Shown: positions 24,756 to 32,733 of the stretch, piece after piece
Position numbering within the stretch: the stretch's first letter is position 1
Layout: each line of letters starts with the position of its first letter
From: Alkalimonas sp.
GTDB lineage: Bacteria > Pseudomonadota > Gammaproteobacteria > Enterobacterales > Alteromonadaceae
Direction: 5' to 3'
Length of the DNA stretch: 34,865 nucleotides
NCBI RefSeq assembly: GCF_020831925.1
Contig: NZ_JAFIFQ010000033.1
Coordinates: forward strand, 1-34,865
Notes under the pieces: model-generated
What the model was told of the DNA's origin: nothing
The model's input: the letters and a program-made list of their open reading frames with translations, nothing else
Database searches by the model: none
Translations under genes and position numbers: made by a program

Positions 24756-26482
24756 AGTAAGTTATTCTGTTTGACCAATAGACCCTGGACCTGATCCCAA
24801 CGCACCAGGCCTACAGGCTCTGGTTGTTGCCGGGTATCGTCGATAACGCAAACTGCCCCTTCACGACTGGCTTCCAGCAACTGATGAACCTCAGCCATAG
24901 TGGCTTGTTGGCTAACCTGCGGGACCGGCAGATAATGAATAGCATCCTGACCAGTGAGCGACAAACTGACATCGTAACTGGCCAGTTGATACTGTGGTCC
25001 ATCATCGCTGTTGGTTTTGAGAAGCAGCAGCTCATCGGCTGCTAAGCGGTCCAGCTGTTGGCGAATGGTTGTTTCATCGGCCTCCATCAGCAGATGATAG
25101 CGGTGATCAAGCTGAGCCAAGACCCCCACTTTTTGCAGCAGATCAGCTGCAGGCGATACCTTGTACGGTAGTTGCAGGAAATCCAACTGCATTAGAAACA
25201 GTGATTTTGTCTTGCAAAACTGCACCCCAGTGACATAGGCAGTAGCGATAACCAGCATGGCTGGTAAGATAATATCCGGGTTCGAAGCCAGCTCCATCAC
25301 AGCCACCAAAGCTGCCAGTGGCGCATGCAGGCAGGCTGCCATCAGCCCGGCCATACCCAGCACCGCATAGGTACCGGCATGATCACTGTGACCATGTAAT
25401 AGGCCGGGGAACAGGGCCAGCAGGGTACCAAACACAATACCAATGCCAAAAATAGGGCCAACCACACCACCTGGCACACCCAGACCGAGGGCAAAAATGG
25501 TCAGAATCATCTTACCGATAAATAGCGCCAGCAAGAGTTGCACATCGGTTGGTGCTTCCACAGCATATTGGATGGCGCCGGTTTCAGCACCCATGGCTTG
25601 AGGGATCAGCATGCCAACAGCGGCCGTGATCGCCGCTGCCAGCAGTAAGCGCACTGGCAAGGGCCAGTTTTTAAACCAGCGAATAATGCGCATCATATTG
25701 GTGTTAAAAACAAAAGCGACCATGCCTATTAAGACGCCACACAAAATCAAATAGGGGAAATGCCAGCCGGGCAAGGTACTGATTTGTAAAATAGCCAGCT
25801 CGCGCTCCATGCCAAATACCAGCCGGGTCACCAAGGCCCCGACTACAGCGGACAGCATCACCGGAATAAAGATATGGATACGGTACTCACGAAGTACCAC
25901 TTCCATCACAAAGATCACTGCCGCCAGTGGGGTGTTAAAAGAAGCCGCAATGCCCGCGGCAATACCACAACCTACTAGCGTACGGATGCTGTTAAAAGGC
26001 AATTTAAGTTTCTTGCCGACATAGCTGGCACCATAGGCGCCAAGATGAACAGAAGGGCCTTCACGTCCGACAGAGAAACCGCTGGCCAATGCCGCCACGC
26101 CGCCAAAAAACTGATTGAAGGTGTTGCGAAATGGCATAAGTCCATACATGGTTTTCATGCGGTGGATCACAAAAGGTATCCCAAGTCGGTAGTGCTTGTA
26201 GCCGGTGAGCAGTGCAATCAGGCCAACGCAAAAAGCGCCGGCAAAAGGCAGCAACCAGCGAATTTCCTGAGGAGCTGTGGAGAAATCATCGAACTTATCC
26301 AGGTAAAAGCTTTGCAAGGCAATGATGGACAGCCGAAACAGAATAATCAGGATGGCTGCCAGCAAACCACCCAGTGCGCCGAGTAGACACAGTTGCAGTG
26401 AGGTTTGTGGAAAAGCCAATTGTTTGCGCAGGCTCGGCAGCGATTGTTGCAGCAACTGCCAGCCTTTAGACCAGTATTTCAT
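24752..26482 (-). CDS. ClC-family chloride channel/transporter with C-terminal CBS region
   Basis: This 576-residue protein has about 430 residues of ClC membrane domain followed by a cytoplasmic region ending in a CBS-like segment (LLEASREGAVCVIDDTRQQPEPVGLVRW). The external gating glutamate is present in GREGPSVHLG (E141, equivalent to E148 of E. coli ClC-ec1). Other ion or proton sites differ in my by-eye alignment: Ser107 becomes L100 (YRLGIP), E203 becomes V195 (FVMEVVLREYR), Phe357 becomes V341 (PGGVVGPIFG) and Tyr445 becomes F429. The fold is certain; whether it is a Cl-/H+ exchanger, a channel or has another anion preference is open. It overlaps hemJ. Confidence 0.9.
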   Translation of the reverse strand: MKYWSKGWQLLQQSLPSLRKQLAFPQTSLQLCLLGALGGLLAAILIILFRLSIIALQSFYLDKFDDFSTAPQEIRWLLPFAGAFCVGLIALLTGYKHYRLGIPFVIHRMKTMYGLMPFRNTFNQFFGGVAALASGFSVGREGPSVHLGAYGASYVGKKLKLPFNSIRTLVGCGIAAGIAASFNTPLAAVIFVMEVVLREYRIHIFIPVMLSAVVGALVTRLVFGMERELAILQISTLPGWHFPYLILCGVLIGMVAFVFNTNMMRIIRWFKNWPLPVRLLLAAAITAAVGMLIPQAMGAETGAIQYAVEAPTDVQLLLALFIGKMILTIFALGLGVPGGVVGPIFGIGIVFGTLLALFPGLLHGHSDHAGTYAVLGMAGLMAACLHAPLAALVAVMELASNPDIILPAMLVIATAYVTGVQFCKTKSLFLMQLDFLQLPYKVSPAADLLQKVGVLAQLDHRYHLLMEADETTIRQQLDRLAADELLLLKTNSDDGPQYQLASYDVSLSLTGQDAIHYLPVPQVSQQATMAEVHQLLEASREGAVCVIDDTRQQPEPVGLVRWDQVQGLLVKQNNLL

Positions 26483-26569
26483 GGCTCACCGCTAAAGATG
26501 TTAAGTTCCTACAGTGTAACAGACTGGTGTTAAAGCATAAATTTTTTCCTATTGGGCATAGGTCGGACA

Positions 26570-26594
26570 ATACTTGAATAAAATAGTCAGGTAT
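26570..26594 (+). promoter_or_regulatory. IscR type 1 binding site in the erpA promoter
   Basis: A 25-base site from ATACTTGA at the left to AGTCAGGTAT at the right. Compared by eye with the published E. coli type 1 IscR consensus, 24 of 25 positions fit; the exception is an A where the left half-site has C (GAAT in place of GACT). It overlaps the -35 box and spacer of the promoter, so holo-IscR would repress erpA when Fe-S supply is adequate. Confidence 0.8.
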
Positions 26595-26602
26595 TGGATA
26601 AT
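26574..26602 (+). promoter_or_regulatory. Promoter of erpA
   Basis: TTGAAT (26574-26579), 17 bases, GATAAT (26597-26602). The start would be near 26609, about 24 bases before the erpA ATG. Confidence 0.7.
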
Positions 26603-26632
26603 CCACCACAGAATGTAACCCTCGGAGTATGT

Positions 26633-26974
26633 ATGTCAGAGATTCAGGTCCCACTGGAATTTACCGATGCTGCTGCAAATAAAGTATTGGCACTGGTGAC
26701 CGAAGAGGAAAACCCGGCACTGAAACTGCGTGTTTACATCACTGGTGGTGGCTGCTCAGGCTTTCAGTATGGTTTTACCTTCGATGAAAAAGTTAATGAA
26801 GGTGATTTTGTATTGGAAAAGCAAGGCGTGAGTATGGTGGTGGATCCGATGAGCTTGCAGTACCTGATGGGTGGTACCGTGGATTATACCGAAGGCCTGC
26901 AAGGCAGTCGATTTGTCGTAAGTAACCCCAATGCCACCACGACCTGTGGTTGCGGTTCTTCGTTCTCTGTTTAA
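26633..26974 (+). CDS. erpA: A-type Fe-S cluster carrier ErpA
   Basis: This 113-residue protein is nearly collinear with E. coli ErpA. It delivers Fe-S clusters to apo-enzymes including those of the isoprenoid pathway. The three cluster-binding cysteines are present: C41 in [12 protein letters not shown], and C105 and C107 in the C-terminal [10 protein letters not shown]. The ATG at 26633 matches the family start ([18 protein letters not shown]) with GGAG five bases before it; an ATG 39 bases upstream lies close to the promoter. It is transcribed alone from a promoter overlapped by an IscR-like site. Confidence 0.97.
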   Translation: MSEIQVPLEFTDAAANKVLALVTEEENPALKLRVYITGGGCSGFQYGFTFDEKVNEGDFVLEKQGVSMVVDPMSLQYLMGGTVDYTEGLQGSRFVVSNPNATTTCGCGSSFSV

Positions 26975-26995
26975 AACGCACACCGACAACATAAG

Positions 26996-27024
26996 CAGCG
27001 GTAACAGGTTTTGATTTACCGCTG
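26996..27024. terminator. Hairpin between convergent erpA and a small membrane gene
   Basis: CAGCGGTAA (26996-27004), 11 bases, TTACCGCTG (27016-27024), a perfect 9-bp stem. It overlaps the stop codon of the minus-strand 57-residue gene and lies 21 bases after the erpA stop. No U-tract follows on either strand, so intrinsic termination is uncertain. Confidence 0.45.
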
Positions 27025-27189
27025 TGTCAGCCAGATAATTCCAGCCAGCAAAGCCCCGATCGCCAGATTAAAAATTCCGATATAAATGAAACCTTTCTTG
27101 CCTTGTTGCAAGCTTAGCCCCTGACTTTGAAGAAACCAAAACCAGGCAGCAAACATCAGCAAGGGCAGCAAAAAAATCAACCGGATCAT
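27016..27189 (-). CDS. Small two-helix membrane protein, 57 residues
   Basis: Translating the minus strand from the ATG at 27189-27187 gives a 57-residue protein ending at TAA (27018-27016). Two hydrophobic segments fit membrane helices: LIFLLPLLMFAAWFWFL at about 4-20, and FIYIGIFNLAIGALLAGIIW at about 34-53. They are joined by a short polar loop (QSQGLSLQQGKKG). AAAGGG lies about ten bases upstream. I do not recognise a family. The balanced two-helix plan, the lack of rare codons and the position between two independent plus-strand genes support a real gene. It may be conserved only among close relatives. Confidence 0.55.
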   Translation of the reverse strand: MIRLIFLLPLLMFAAWFWFLQSQGLSLQQGKKGFIYIGIFNLAIGALLAGIIWLTQR

Positions 27190-27494
27190 AGTGTCTCTAC
27201 CCTTTGTAAGTTAAGTTGCTGTCATTATAGAAGAAAATCTTGCTGCTGACGAACTCGATCACATAGGATCTTTGGTTAATCGCAGTGGATTCCCTTTTTA
27301 TGGTACATAATTCATTCCACTCCGACCTGTCAATAGGCAGTACGTTTTTTAACGCTTGTAACTGTACGCTTGTCGCATCCTATGTTTTAATGGAGGGGTT
27401 TTCATAGTGGGCTGGCTTGCCAGTGCTATGAAGGTGGGCAAATAAATGTTAATTCAATAATAAAAGCGTATTAAACGCTGGGAGTACATCATAA
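27190..27494. other. Intergenic region before the XRE regulator
   Basis: About 305 bases with no gene I would call. It contains two direct copies of ACGCTTGT (27352-27359 and 27366-27373, 14-base period) and, next to the following gene, AGCGT/ACGCT half-sites (27465-27479) and a GGGAG Shine-Dalgarno sequence. A 35-codon plus-strand frame from 27300 lacks coding signals. A promoter for the XRE gene is expected here but I cannot fix it. Confidence 0.4.
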
Positions 27495-27734
27495 ATGAAA
27501 GGTGGTAAAAGCGTTATCTCTGAAGAGAATAAACGGCTTTGTGTGTGGCTGAAGCGTCAGCGTCAGGAAAAAGGCCATACCATGCGTAGTTTATCTGAGC
27601 TGTTGGGTACACCCCATTCCTTTATTGGTAAGGTAGAGAATCAAGAGCGCCGGCTGGATGTAGTGGAGTTTATTCGCTACTGTCAGGCACTGGAAGTGGA
27701 TCCGGCTGAAGGTTTGAAGCAAGCTCTGAATTAA
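27495..27734 (+). CDS. Small XRE-family helix-turn-helix regulator
   Basis: This 79-residue protein is a single Cro/CI-type helix-turn-helix domain. NKRLCVWLKRQRQEKGHTMR is helix 1, SLSELLGTPHSFIGKVENQ the turn and recognition helix, and RRLDVVEFIRYCQALEVDP the following helices. The pattern IGKVENQERRLDVVEFIRYCQAL is common in stand-alone regulators of chromosomes and prophages. No partner toxin or phage gene is adjacent. GGGAG precedes the ATG by ten bases. It is followed directly by a strong terminator, so it is monocistronic. Target unknown; autoregulation is plausible because repeated half-sites precede it. Confidence 0.8.
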   Translation: MKGGKSVISEENKRLCVWLKRQRQEKGHTMRSLSELLGTPHSFIGKVENQERRLDVVEFIRYCQALEVDPAEGLKQALN

Positions 27735-27753
27735 CAGGACGTTTGATGCTGAG

Positions 27754-27782
27754 AAGGGATACCAAACAGGTATCCCTTTTTA
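27754..27782 (+). terminator. Rho-independent terminator after the XRE gene
   Basis: AAGGGATACC, loop AAACA, GGTATCCCTT followed by TTT. A perfect 10-bp stem with a U-run, ending before convergent ampG. The A-run on the left also allows some function for the minus strand. Confidence 0.9.
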
Positions 27783-27808
27783 TTCGGCTCTACTTAAGGA
27801 ATGCATTC

Positions 27809-29194
27809 TTAGACGGAACTCTCGGCCTGTTTTTCTGTAGCAGCCATTTGTTGCCTAAATCGCTTGCCAATCCATAGTAGCAGACACAGTGATGGAATGA
27901 CCATCAGTGCCGTGATGGTGAAAAACAAAGCCCAGTTACCATCGAGAAAATCGACCAGCTCGCCACTGAAAGATGCCAGCGTGGTGCGGCCAAGGTTACC
28001 CAAAGACGCCAGCAAGGCATATTGAGTTGCAGAAAAAGCCCGGCCAGTCAGGAAGGTTAGAAAGGAAACAAAAGCCACGGTTGAAAACGCACTGGTAAAA
28101 TTATCAACCAAAATGGTGGCTAGAAATAAGTTAGTATTGGGGCCAACCACGGCAATCCAGGCGAACATCAGATTGCTGGCAGCCATGGCAACGCCACCAA
28201 TAAACAAGCCACGTAAAATACCAAAGCGAATATTTATGGCACTGCCAATCAGGGTAAATATCACCATAGCAACCCAGCCAATCAGTTTGGAATATTCAGC
28301 GATTTGCTCATTGCTAAAGCCAACTTCACGATAAAACGGGATCGACATCCGTCCCAAAAAAGCTTCCCCAATTTTAAATAAGAACACAAAGAATAAAATG
28401 GCCAGTGCCAGGCTCCAGCCATTGCGTCTGAAAAACTCGGCAAAAGGCTCAATCACGGTAACACTGAGCCAGACCAGATAGCCTCGAACTCTACCTGTTC
28501 CAAGGTGTTGCTGATAGCGCAGACTGGCATCTCGTTGCAATTGCTCGCGCTCCTTGCCTGGCTCGCGAATGTACAAGGTTGCCAGCATCAGCAACAGCTG
28601 AACGCCAGCCATACCAAGATACACGGCAGGCCAGCCAAAGGTGTCGGCATTAAAAAATGCCAGCGCACCAGGTAAGGAATAGCCAGTCCACCAACCGATG
28701 ACGGCCATGGCGGCGGCAGGTGGCAGCCTGAGCTTCTCACCGGCAATGATATCGATACGGTAAGCATCAATAGCCACATCCTGGGTAGCAGAAGCAACGG
28801 CAATGGACAATGCCAGCAAGGATGTCCAGAGCAGGCTATAGCCAGGGTTGGTAAAGGCTATGGTCAGGGTAGCTACCAGGATCAGACTTTGCATTAATAG
28901 GATCCAACTACGCCGCTGGCCCAGCCAACGGTGAAGCAGCGGTAATCGCACCCGATCCAGCAAAGGAGCCCAGAGAAAATTCAGTGCATAGACAATAAAG
29001 ATAGAACCGAAATAACCAATGGCTGCCCGTGATAAACCGGCATCCTGCAACCAGCCACTCATATTGGAGCCAATTAACACCCAGGGAAAGCCGGAGGCAC
29101 AGCCCATCAGAAAAATATACAGCAGGCGAATATCGGAGTAGCTGTCGATGGCTTGTCGCCAGCTTTGTACTTTACTTTCGGCTTTAAATAGCAT
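27809..29194 (-). CDS. ampG: AmpG-type muropeptide permease (MFS)
   Basis: This 461-residue transporter of the major facilitator superfamily has about 12 helices. AmpG imports GlcNAc-anhydroMurNAc peptides from the periplasm for cell-wall recycling. Typical stretches are LYIFLMGCASGFPWVLIGS at the N-terminus, WAPLLDRVRLPLLHRWLGQRRSW, and SATQDVAIDAYRID. E. coli AmpG is 491 residues. yajG lies nearby on the same strand, as in E. coli where yajG and ampG are neighbours, but here a small unknown gene and a cyclophilin gene lie between them. Confidence 0.93.
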   Translation of the reverse strand: MLFKAESKVQSWRQAIDSYSDIRLLYIFLMGCASGFPWVLIGSNMSGWLQDAGLSRAAIGYFGSIFIVYALNFLWAPLLDRVRLPLLHRWLGQRRSWILLMQSLILVATLTIAFTNPGYSLLWTSLLALSIAVASATQDVAIDAYRIDIIAGEKLRLPPAAAMAVIGWWTGYSLPGALAFFNADTFGWPAVYLGMAGVQLLLMLATLYIREPGKEREQLQRDASLRYQQHLGTGRVRGYLVWLSVTVIEPFAEFFRRNGWSLALAILFFVFLFKIGEAFLGRMSIPFYREVGFSNEQIAEYSKLIGWVAMVIFTLIGSAINIRFGILRGLFIGGVAMAASNLMFAWIAVVGPNTNLFLATILVDNFTSAFSTVAFVSFLTFLTGRAFSATQYALLASLGNLGRTTLASFSGELVDFLDGNWALFFTITALMVIPSLCLLLWIGKRFRQQMAATEKQAESSV

Positions 29195-29285
29195 TGGGAA
29201 TTCTCAAAACTGCGTGGCTCAGACCATAACAAAGCCGGAAGGTTTCGGAAATAGTTGGAGGTAAATATTCTACCTTGGACTACGT

Positions 29286-29606
29286 TTAGGGGCGAATACC
29301 AACACAATCCAGCGGCACACTGCCTTTTCCACGCAAGTAACTCAAACAGCTTTGGATATTGTGTTGCAGCACCGGATCATTTTTGAGTTGCTGCTCTGGC
29401 CAAAATTCCAATTGGTGCAGCAGATGCCAAAATACTTGCTCTTGTTGGTTCTGAGGAGTCTTTAGTTGGATACCAAATTGCGCCCACTCTTCCAGAGTAT
29501 CCCAGATAAAGAGATGCAATTCGCGGTGAGGTAGCCTGCCACGAAAATAGCGGGAGGCATAGTAAATTAACTGCCGCGTTTTAAGCTCAATAAATTGTTC
29601 CAGCAT
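29286..29606 (-). CDS. Conserved-looking hypothetical protein, 106 residues
   Basis: The ATG at 29606 follows AGAGG by seven bases, which favours it over the longer frame to 29678. The product is probably cytosolic, 106 residues, rich in Trp, Leu, Gln and His and predicted helical (FIWDTLEEWAQFGI, VFWHLLHQLEFWPEQ), ending SVPLDCVGIRP. No signal peptide or membrane segment is present and I recognise no named family. It sits between the cyclophilin gene and ampG on the same strand. Confidence 0.65.
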   Translation of the reverse strand: MLEQFIELKTRQLIYYASRYFRGRLPHRELHLFIWDTLEEWAQFGIQLKTPQNQQEQVFWHLLHQLEFWPEQQLKNDPVLQHNIQSCLSYLRGKGSVPLDCVGIRP

Positions 29607-29707
29607 ACACCGACCTCTGTACTTGTGATGCCAGCAAAATGTGTTGCTGTTGCTGCAAGTATAGCTGGTCAGTGTCATGTTGCCGGAAAAATTAGCGTTG
29701 GATGCTT

Positions 29708-30298
29708 CTAGCCTTCAGGAACCAAGGTCACGCGATGTAGCACAATTGGTTCTACCGGTACATCCGGCCAGCCGGTAATTTTATGCTGGGCTGTTTCCCA
29801 TTCATTCACTTGTTGCAAGATATCCATACCCTCCATCACCCGGCCAAAGACCGTGTAGCCCCAACGGGCACCAGGGTTCAGGCTTTCGTTGTCAGATAAA
29901 TTGAAATAGAACTGACTGGTGGCACTGTGCGGGTTGCTGGTGCGAGCCATGGCAATGGTGCCAATTTCGTTGCGCAGGCCATTGCCTGATTCATTAAAGA
30001 TGGCATCGAGCGTGGTTATGGGCTCAAAATCCTTTTTATAGCCACCGCCCTGCAGCACAAAGTCACTGATTAGTCGGTGGAAAACTGTCTCATTGTAGCG
30101 CTGGGTTTTGACATAACTTAGAAAGTTATTCACGGTGATAGGTGCGCGACTCCGATCCAGCTCCACCGTAATGTCACCCAGTGAGGTGTGCAATATAACC
30201 TTTGGAAATAAATTATCCGCTTGCAGGGTTTCCCCAGCCATCACGGCCTGGCTGAGCCACAGTAAAACAACGGATGCTAGGGTGAGGACGAACTTCAT
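29708..30298 (-). CDS. Exported cyclophilin-type peptidyl-prolyl isomerase
   Basis: This 196-residue protein has a signal peptide (MKFVLTLASVVLLWLSQAVMA, cleavage near residue 21) and a cyclophilin domain. The domain shows VILHTSLGDITVELDRSRAP, the catalytic FHR in TVFHRLISDFVLQGGGY, and TSQFYFNLSDNESLNP. Cyclophilins catalyse cis-trans isomerisation of Xaa-Pro bonds, here in the periplasm. It resembles PpiA more than cytosolic PpiB because of the export signal, but orthology is not certain. AAGGAG lies six bases before the ATG, and the start overlaps the yajG stop as ATGA. Confidence 0.9.
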   Translation of the reverse strand: MKFVLTLASVVLLWLSQAVMAGETLQADNLFPKVILHTSLGDITVELDRSRAPITVNNFLSYVKTQRYNETVFHRLISDFVLQGGGYKKDFEPITTLDAIFNESGNGLRNEIGTIAMARTSNPHSATSQFYFNLSDNESLNPGARWGYTVFGRVMEGMDILQQVNEWETAQHKITGWPDVPVEPIVLHRVTLVPEG

Positions 30299-30861
30299 GC
30301 ATGTCTCCTTAAATACTTCTGCCAATGCTGATCACTCAAAATATCGTGCAGCACCCGCTCAGTCAGTTGGTTGAGCTCTCGCTCCACCGAAGCGGGGTCT
30401 ACTTTAAAAGGGGCTGTGTAGCTGCTGTTGCCAGCAAAGCGCTTGCGATATTGTCCAGCAGGTGAACTGATGGTGACCTCAATCACTACTTCAGAATGTA
30501 CTTCGTGATCCAATGGATGCTGCTTTGCTCTCGCGATTAACGTCTGAACATTGAACTGTAACTTGGTGCTGGCAGAAGGATCAAGCCGGGCGCCGGCTTG
30601 CTGGAATCGTTGCTGCAATTTAGTTTGCAGCTTGCTGCGCCAATCAGGCTTATTTTGCAAGTTGATCAATTGATCGCCTGTTTGAATGCTTAGCATGACC
30701 GGCTTGGTTCGTTTGTCCTGTAGCTGCCATTGGAAACGCGCGCTATTCAGTTGTAACTGTGGCTCGGTGGTCACACTTGGGTTTACAAATAAAGGTCGAT
30801 GCGGGCTGGCACAGCCAGATAGCAGCAACACTGTTAGCAGACACAGCAGGGGCAACTTCAT
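30295..30861 (-). CDS. yajG: YajG-family lipoprotein
   Basis: This 188-residue probable lipoprotein has the signal sequence MKLPLLCLLTVLLLSGCAS with the lipobox LSGC and lipidated C17. The body fits the YajG family (SIQTGDQLINLQNKPDWRSKLQTKL, HEVHSEVVIEVTISSPAGQYRKRFAGNSSY) and is close in length to E. coli YajG (192). Function is not established; proximity to ampG recurs across gammaproteobacteria. The start at 30861 overlaps the rlmG stop as ATGA, and the frame's long upstream extension to 31086 lies within rlmG. Confidence 0.85.
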   Translation of the reverse strand: MKLPLLCLLTVLLLSGCASPHRPLFVNPSVTTEPQLQLNSARFQWQLQDKRTKPVMLSIQTGDQLINLQNKPDWRSKLQTKLQQRFQQAGARLDPSASTKLQFNVQTLIARAKQHPLDHEVHSEVVIEVTISSPAGQYRKRFAGNSSYTAPFKVDPASVERELNQLTERVLHDILSDQHWQKYLRRHA

Positions 30862-32030
30862 TGTTTTCGCTCCGATTCCAGAATGACAAATTTTTGCTGA
30901 CTGGCTAAACAGCGTACCCCACCAAAAAGACGAGTGAGCTCCTGCGCATAAGGCAAATGCCGGTTTGCAACGATACGTAAATTTCCACCGGGTTTTAATA
31001 CCCGCCAGGCATCGCGAAACATTTGCCGGGCCAAGTGCGTGGTAATAGTATCCTGTTGGTGAAAGGGGGGATTGCACAGTACCCAATCAACACTGCTAGT
31101 CGTCAGCTTGCTCAGACCATCGTCCTGCAAAAAAGTGCAATGTGCAAGGCGCTCGGGCAGGCTGAGTTGCACGCTCTGCCGGGCGGAGGCAATCGCCATG
31201 GCAGATTCGTCACTAAAAATTACACTAAGTTCTGAGTTGGCTGCCAGTGCACAGAGGCCAAGTACGCCATTACCGCAGCCTAAATCCACTAGCGTTTCTC
31301 CGGTTTTGGTGGTGGGGAGATGCTGCAGAAAGAAGCGGGCACCGATATCGAGCTTTTCTCCACTGAAGACATTAGCATGGTTAACCAGTTGCAAGTGGCT
31401 ATCTGGCAATGGCCAGATCTTTGGCCATGCAGGTGGCTGCTTATGTGTCCTTGACTCCGGCTGACAGTGCAGGTAGCGGCATTTGCGAAGGGTCAAGGAT
31501 GCCGTGGTTGGCCCGATACACTGGCTGAACAGTTGCAGCAGGTTTTTATGAGTATCACGGGCTCTGGCCGCAACAATCAGTTGTTGGCTGTGTGCAATAA
31601 GCGGTGCTAACTGCTGCAGCTGATAGCCAAGGAAACCATGATCCCTAGGTACCCTTAGCAGTACCAAAGCAACGGAATCCGGCAGTGGTTGCAGGCTATC
31701 AATAAAGGTCAACTGGCATGCTGGCAGTTGGTTCAGCTGCAGATTAGCTTGGCAAGCCAGCTGGCTGACATAGGAGTCACTGCAATGAACAATCGCCAAC
31801 TCTGGGTAGCGAGCGATCAGAGTACAGCTTAAAGCGCCAAACTGATCATTGAGCAGCAATACTGGCAAAGCACTTCGTTCAGCCGCCGACAGTGCATCCA
31901 GTTGCCGGAAGGCCTCGGTCAGTAATAACTCATCGACTGCATCCCAGGCTTGAAGATTGACAAAGTCGGTCCCGGCTGGCCAGCGCTTTAATTGCAGATG
32001 GATCTCTGCCAACGTAAAATGCGTATTCAT
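30858..32030 (-). CDS. rlmG: 23S rRNA (guanine-N2) methyltransferase RlmG
   Basis: This 390-residue SAM-dependent methyltransferase has a degenerate N-terminal half and an active C-terminal half. The latter carries motif I LVDLGCGNGVLGL and the catalytic NPPFHQ. RlmG methylates G1835 of 23S rRNA in E. coli. RsmC has a similar plan, but KRWPAGTDFVNLQAWDAVDE, CIGPTTASL and NHANVFSGEKLDIGARFF match RlmG closely. The ATG at 32030 aligns with the E. coli start; the upstream Shine-Dalgarno match is weak. It heads an overlapping set with yajG and the cyclophilin gene and is divergent from the alkB-like gene. Confidence 0.92.
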   Translation of the reverse strand: MNTHFTLAEIHLQLKRWPAGTDFVNLQAWDAVDELLLTEAFRQLDALSAAERSALPVLLLNDQFGALSCTLIARYPELAIVHCSDSYVSQLACQANLQLNQLPACQLTFIDSLQPLPDSVALVLLRVPRDHGFLGYQLQQLAPLIAHSQQLIVAARARDTHKNLLQLFSQCIGPTTASLTLRKCRYLHCQPESRTHKQPPAWPKIWPLPDSHLQLVNHANVFSGEKLDIGARFFLQHLPTTKTGETLVDLGCGNGVLGLCALAANSELSVIFSDESAMAIASARQSVQLSLPERLAHCTFLQDDGLSKLTTSSVDWVLCNPPFHQQDTITTHLARQMFRDAWRVLKPGGNLRIVANRHLPYAQELTRLFGGVRCLASQQKFVILESERKQ

Positions 32031-32062
32031 GCGAATGCTACATATAAAACAGGGCGGCCATT

Positions 32063-32674
32063 TTGACACGTGCAGCTAAGCAGCTCAAGCCAGAGTGCTG
32101 GCAACTGCCAGATGCTAACTTACTCCTGTGGCGGGGATGGTTGCCTGAAGCGGAAGCCGCTTCGTCATACCAGCAGTTGGTGCAGCAGTTAGCATGGCAG
32201 CAGCCAAGCATACGCTTGTTTGGCCGTGAACATCCGATCCCAAGACAGCAGGTTTGGATGGGGGATGCCAATGCCCATTATCGATACTCGGGCACCTTGT
32301 TTGCGCCAGAGCCCTGGCATCCTTTGGTCAGTCGTTGGTGCCAGCTGTTATCACAGCAACTTGAGAAACCCTTCAATTCGGTGTTAGTGAACTGGTACCG
32401 CTCTGGCCAGGAGCATATGGGCTGGCATGCCGATAATGAGCCAGAGCTAGGCACGGAGCCTTGCATCGCCTCACTGAGCTTAGGCCAGGCCAGACGCTTT
32501 GATTTAAAACATCGCCAACAACCATGGCAGTTGCAGTTAGAGCTGGGGCAGGGGGATTTATTGCTAATGACTGGCAGCACTCAGCAATACTGGGTACACA
32601 GGGTGCCCAAACAAAGCCGCTTGACGGCCGGACGGCTCAATCTGACGTTTCGTTATATCGTGCCCATTGTTTAG
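32063..32674 (+). CDS. alkB: AlkB-like 2-oxoglutarate/Fe(II) dioxygenase
   Basis: This 203-residue protein is an AlkB-family oxidative demethylase that would remove alkyl groups from damaged bases. The iron ligands H122 and D124 (GWHADNEP) and H179 (WVHRVPK) and the 2-oxoglutarate arginines R191 and R197 (RLNLTFR) are present. NSVLVNWYRSGQEHMGWH resembles the ALKBH2/3-type branch more than E. coli AlkB itself, so the gene symbol is by family. The best start is a TTG at 32063 with AGGG upstream; no ATG fits. The 32-base gap to divergent rlmG leaves little room, so their promoters must overlap or lie inside the genes. Confidence 0.88.
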   Translation: MTRAAKQLKPECWQLPDANLLLWRGWLPEAEAASSYQQLVQQLAWQQPSIRLFGREHPIPRQQVWMGDANAHYRYSGTLFAPEPWHPLVSRWCQLLSQQLEKPFNSVLVNWYRSGQEHMGWHADNEPELGTEPCIASLSLGQARRFDLKHRQQPWQLQLELGQGDLLLMTGSTQQYWVHRVPKQSRLTAGRLNLTFRYIVPIV

Positions 32675-32709
32675 ACCAATTTATTTTTTCACGGGCCACC
32701 AGCCGGTTA

Positions 32710-32733
32710 GCTGTCAACAAAAAGCTTGACAGC
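32710..32733. repeat. Perfect 8-bp inverted repeat between alkB and bolA
   Basis: GCTGTCAA, eight bases, TTGACAGC. The right arm contains a consensus -35 hexamer TTGACA, but no good -10 box is seen 16-18 bases downstream. No U-tract follows, so an operator is likelier than a terminator. Confidence 0.5.

Noticed and set aside
27300-27407. 35-codon plus-strand frame before the XRE gene
   Set aside because: There is no Shine-Dalgarno sequence, it has three cysteines in random-looking sequence and no recognisable feature.
27495-27734. Antitoxin of a toxin-antitoxin pair
   Set aside because: No toxin-like frame lies within a few hundred bases on either side, and a terminator follows immediately.
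30858-32030. Assignment as RsmC (16S rRNA methyltransferase)
   Set aside because: The two-domain plan and NPPF motif are shared, but the N-terminal and linker sequences match RlmG (KRWPAGTDF, RDTHKNLLQLF, HANVFSGEKLDIGARFF).
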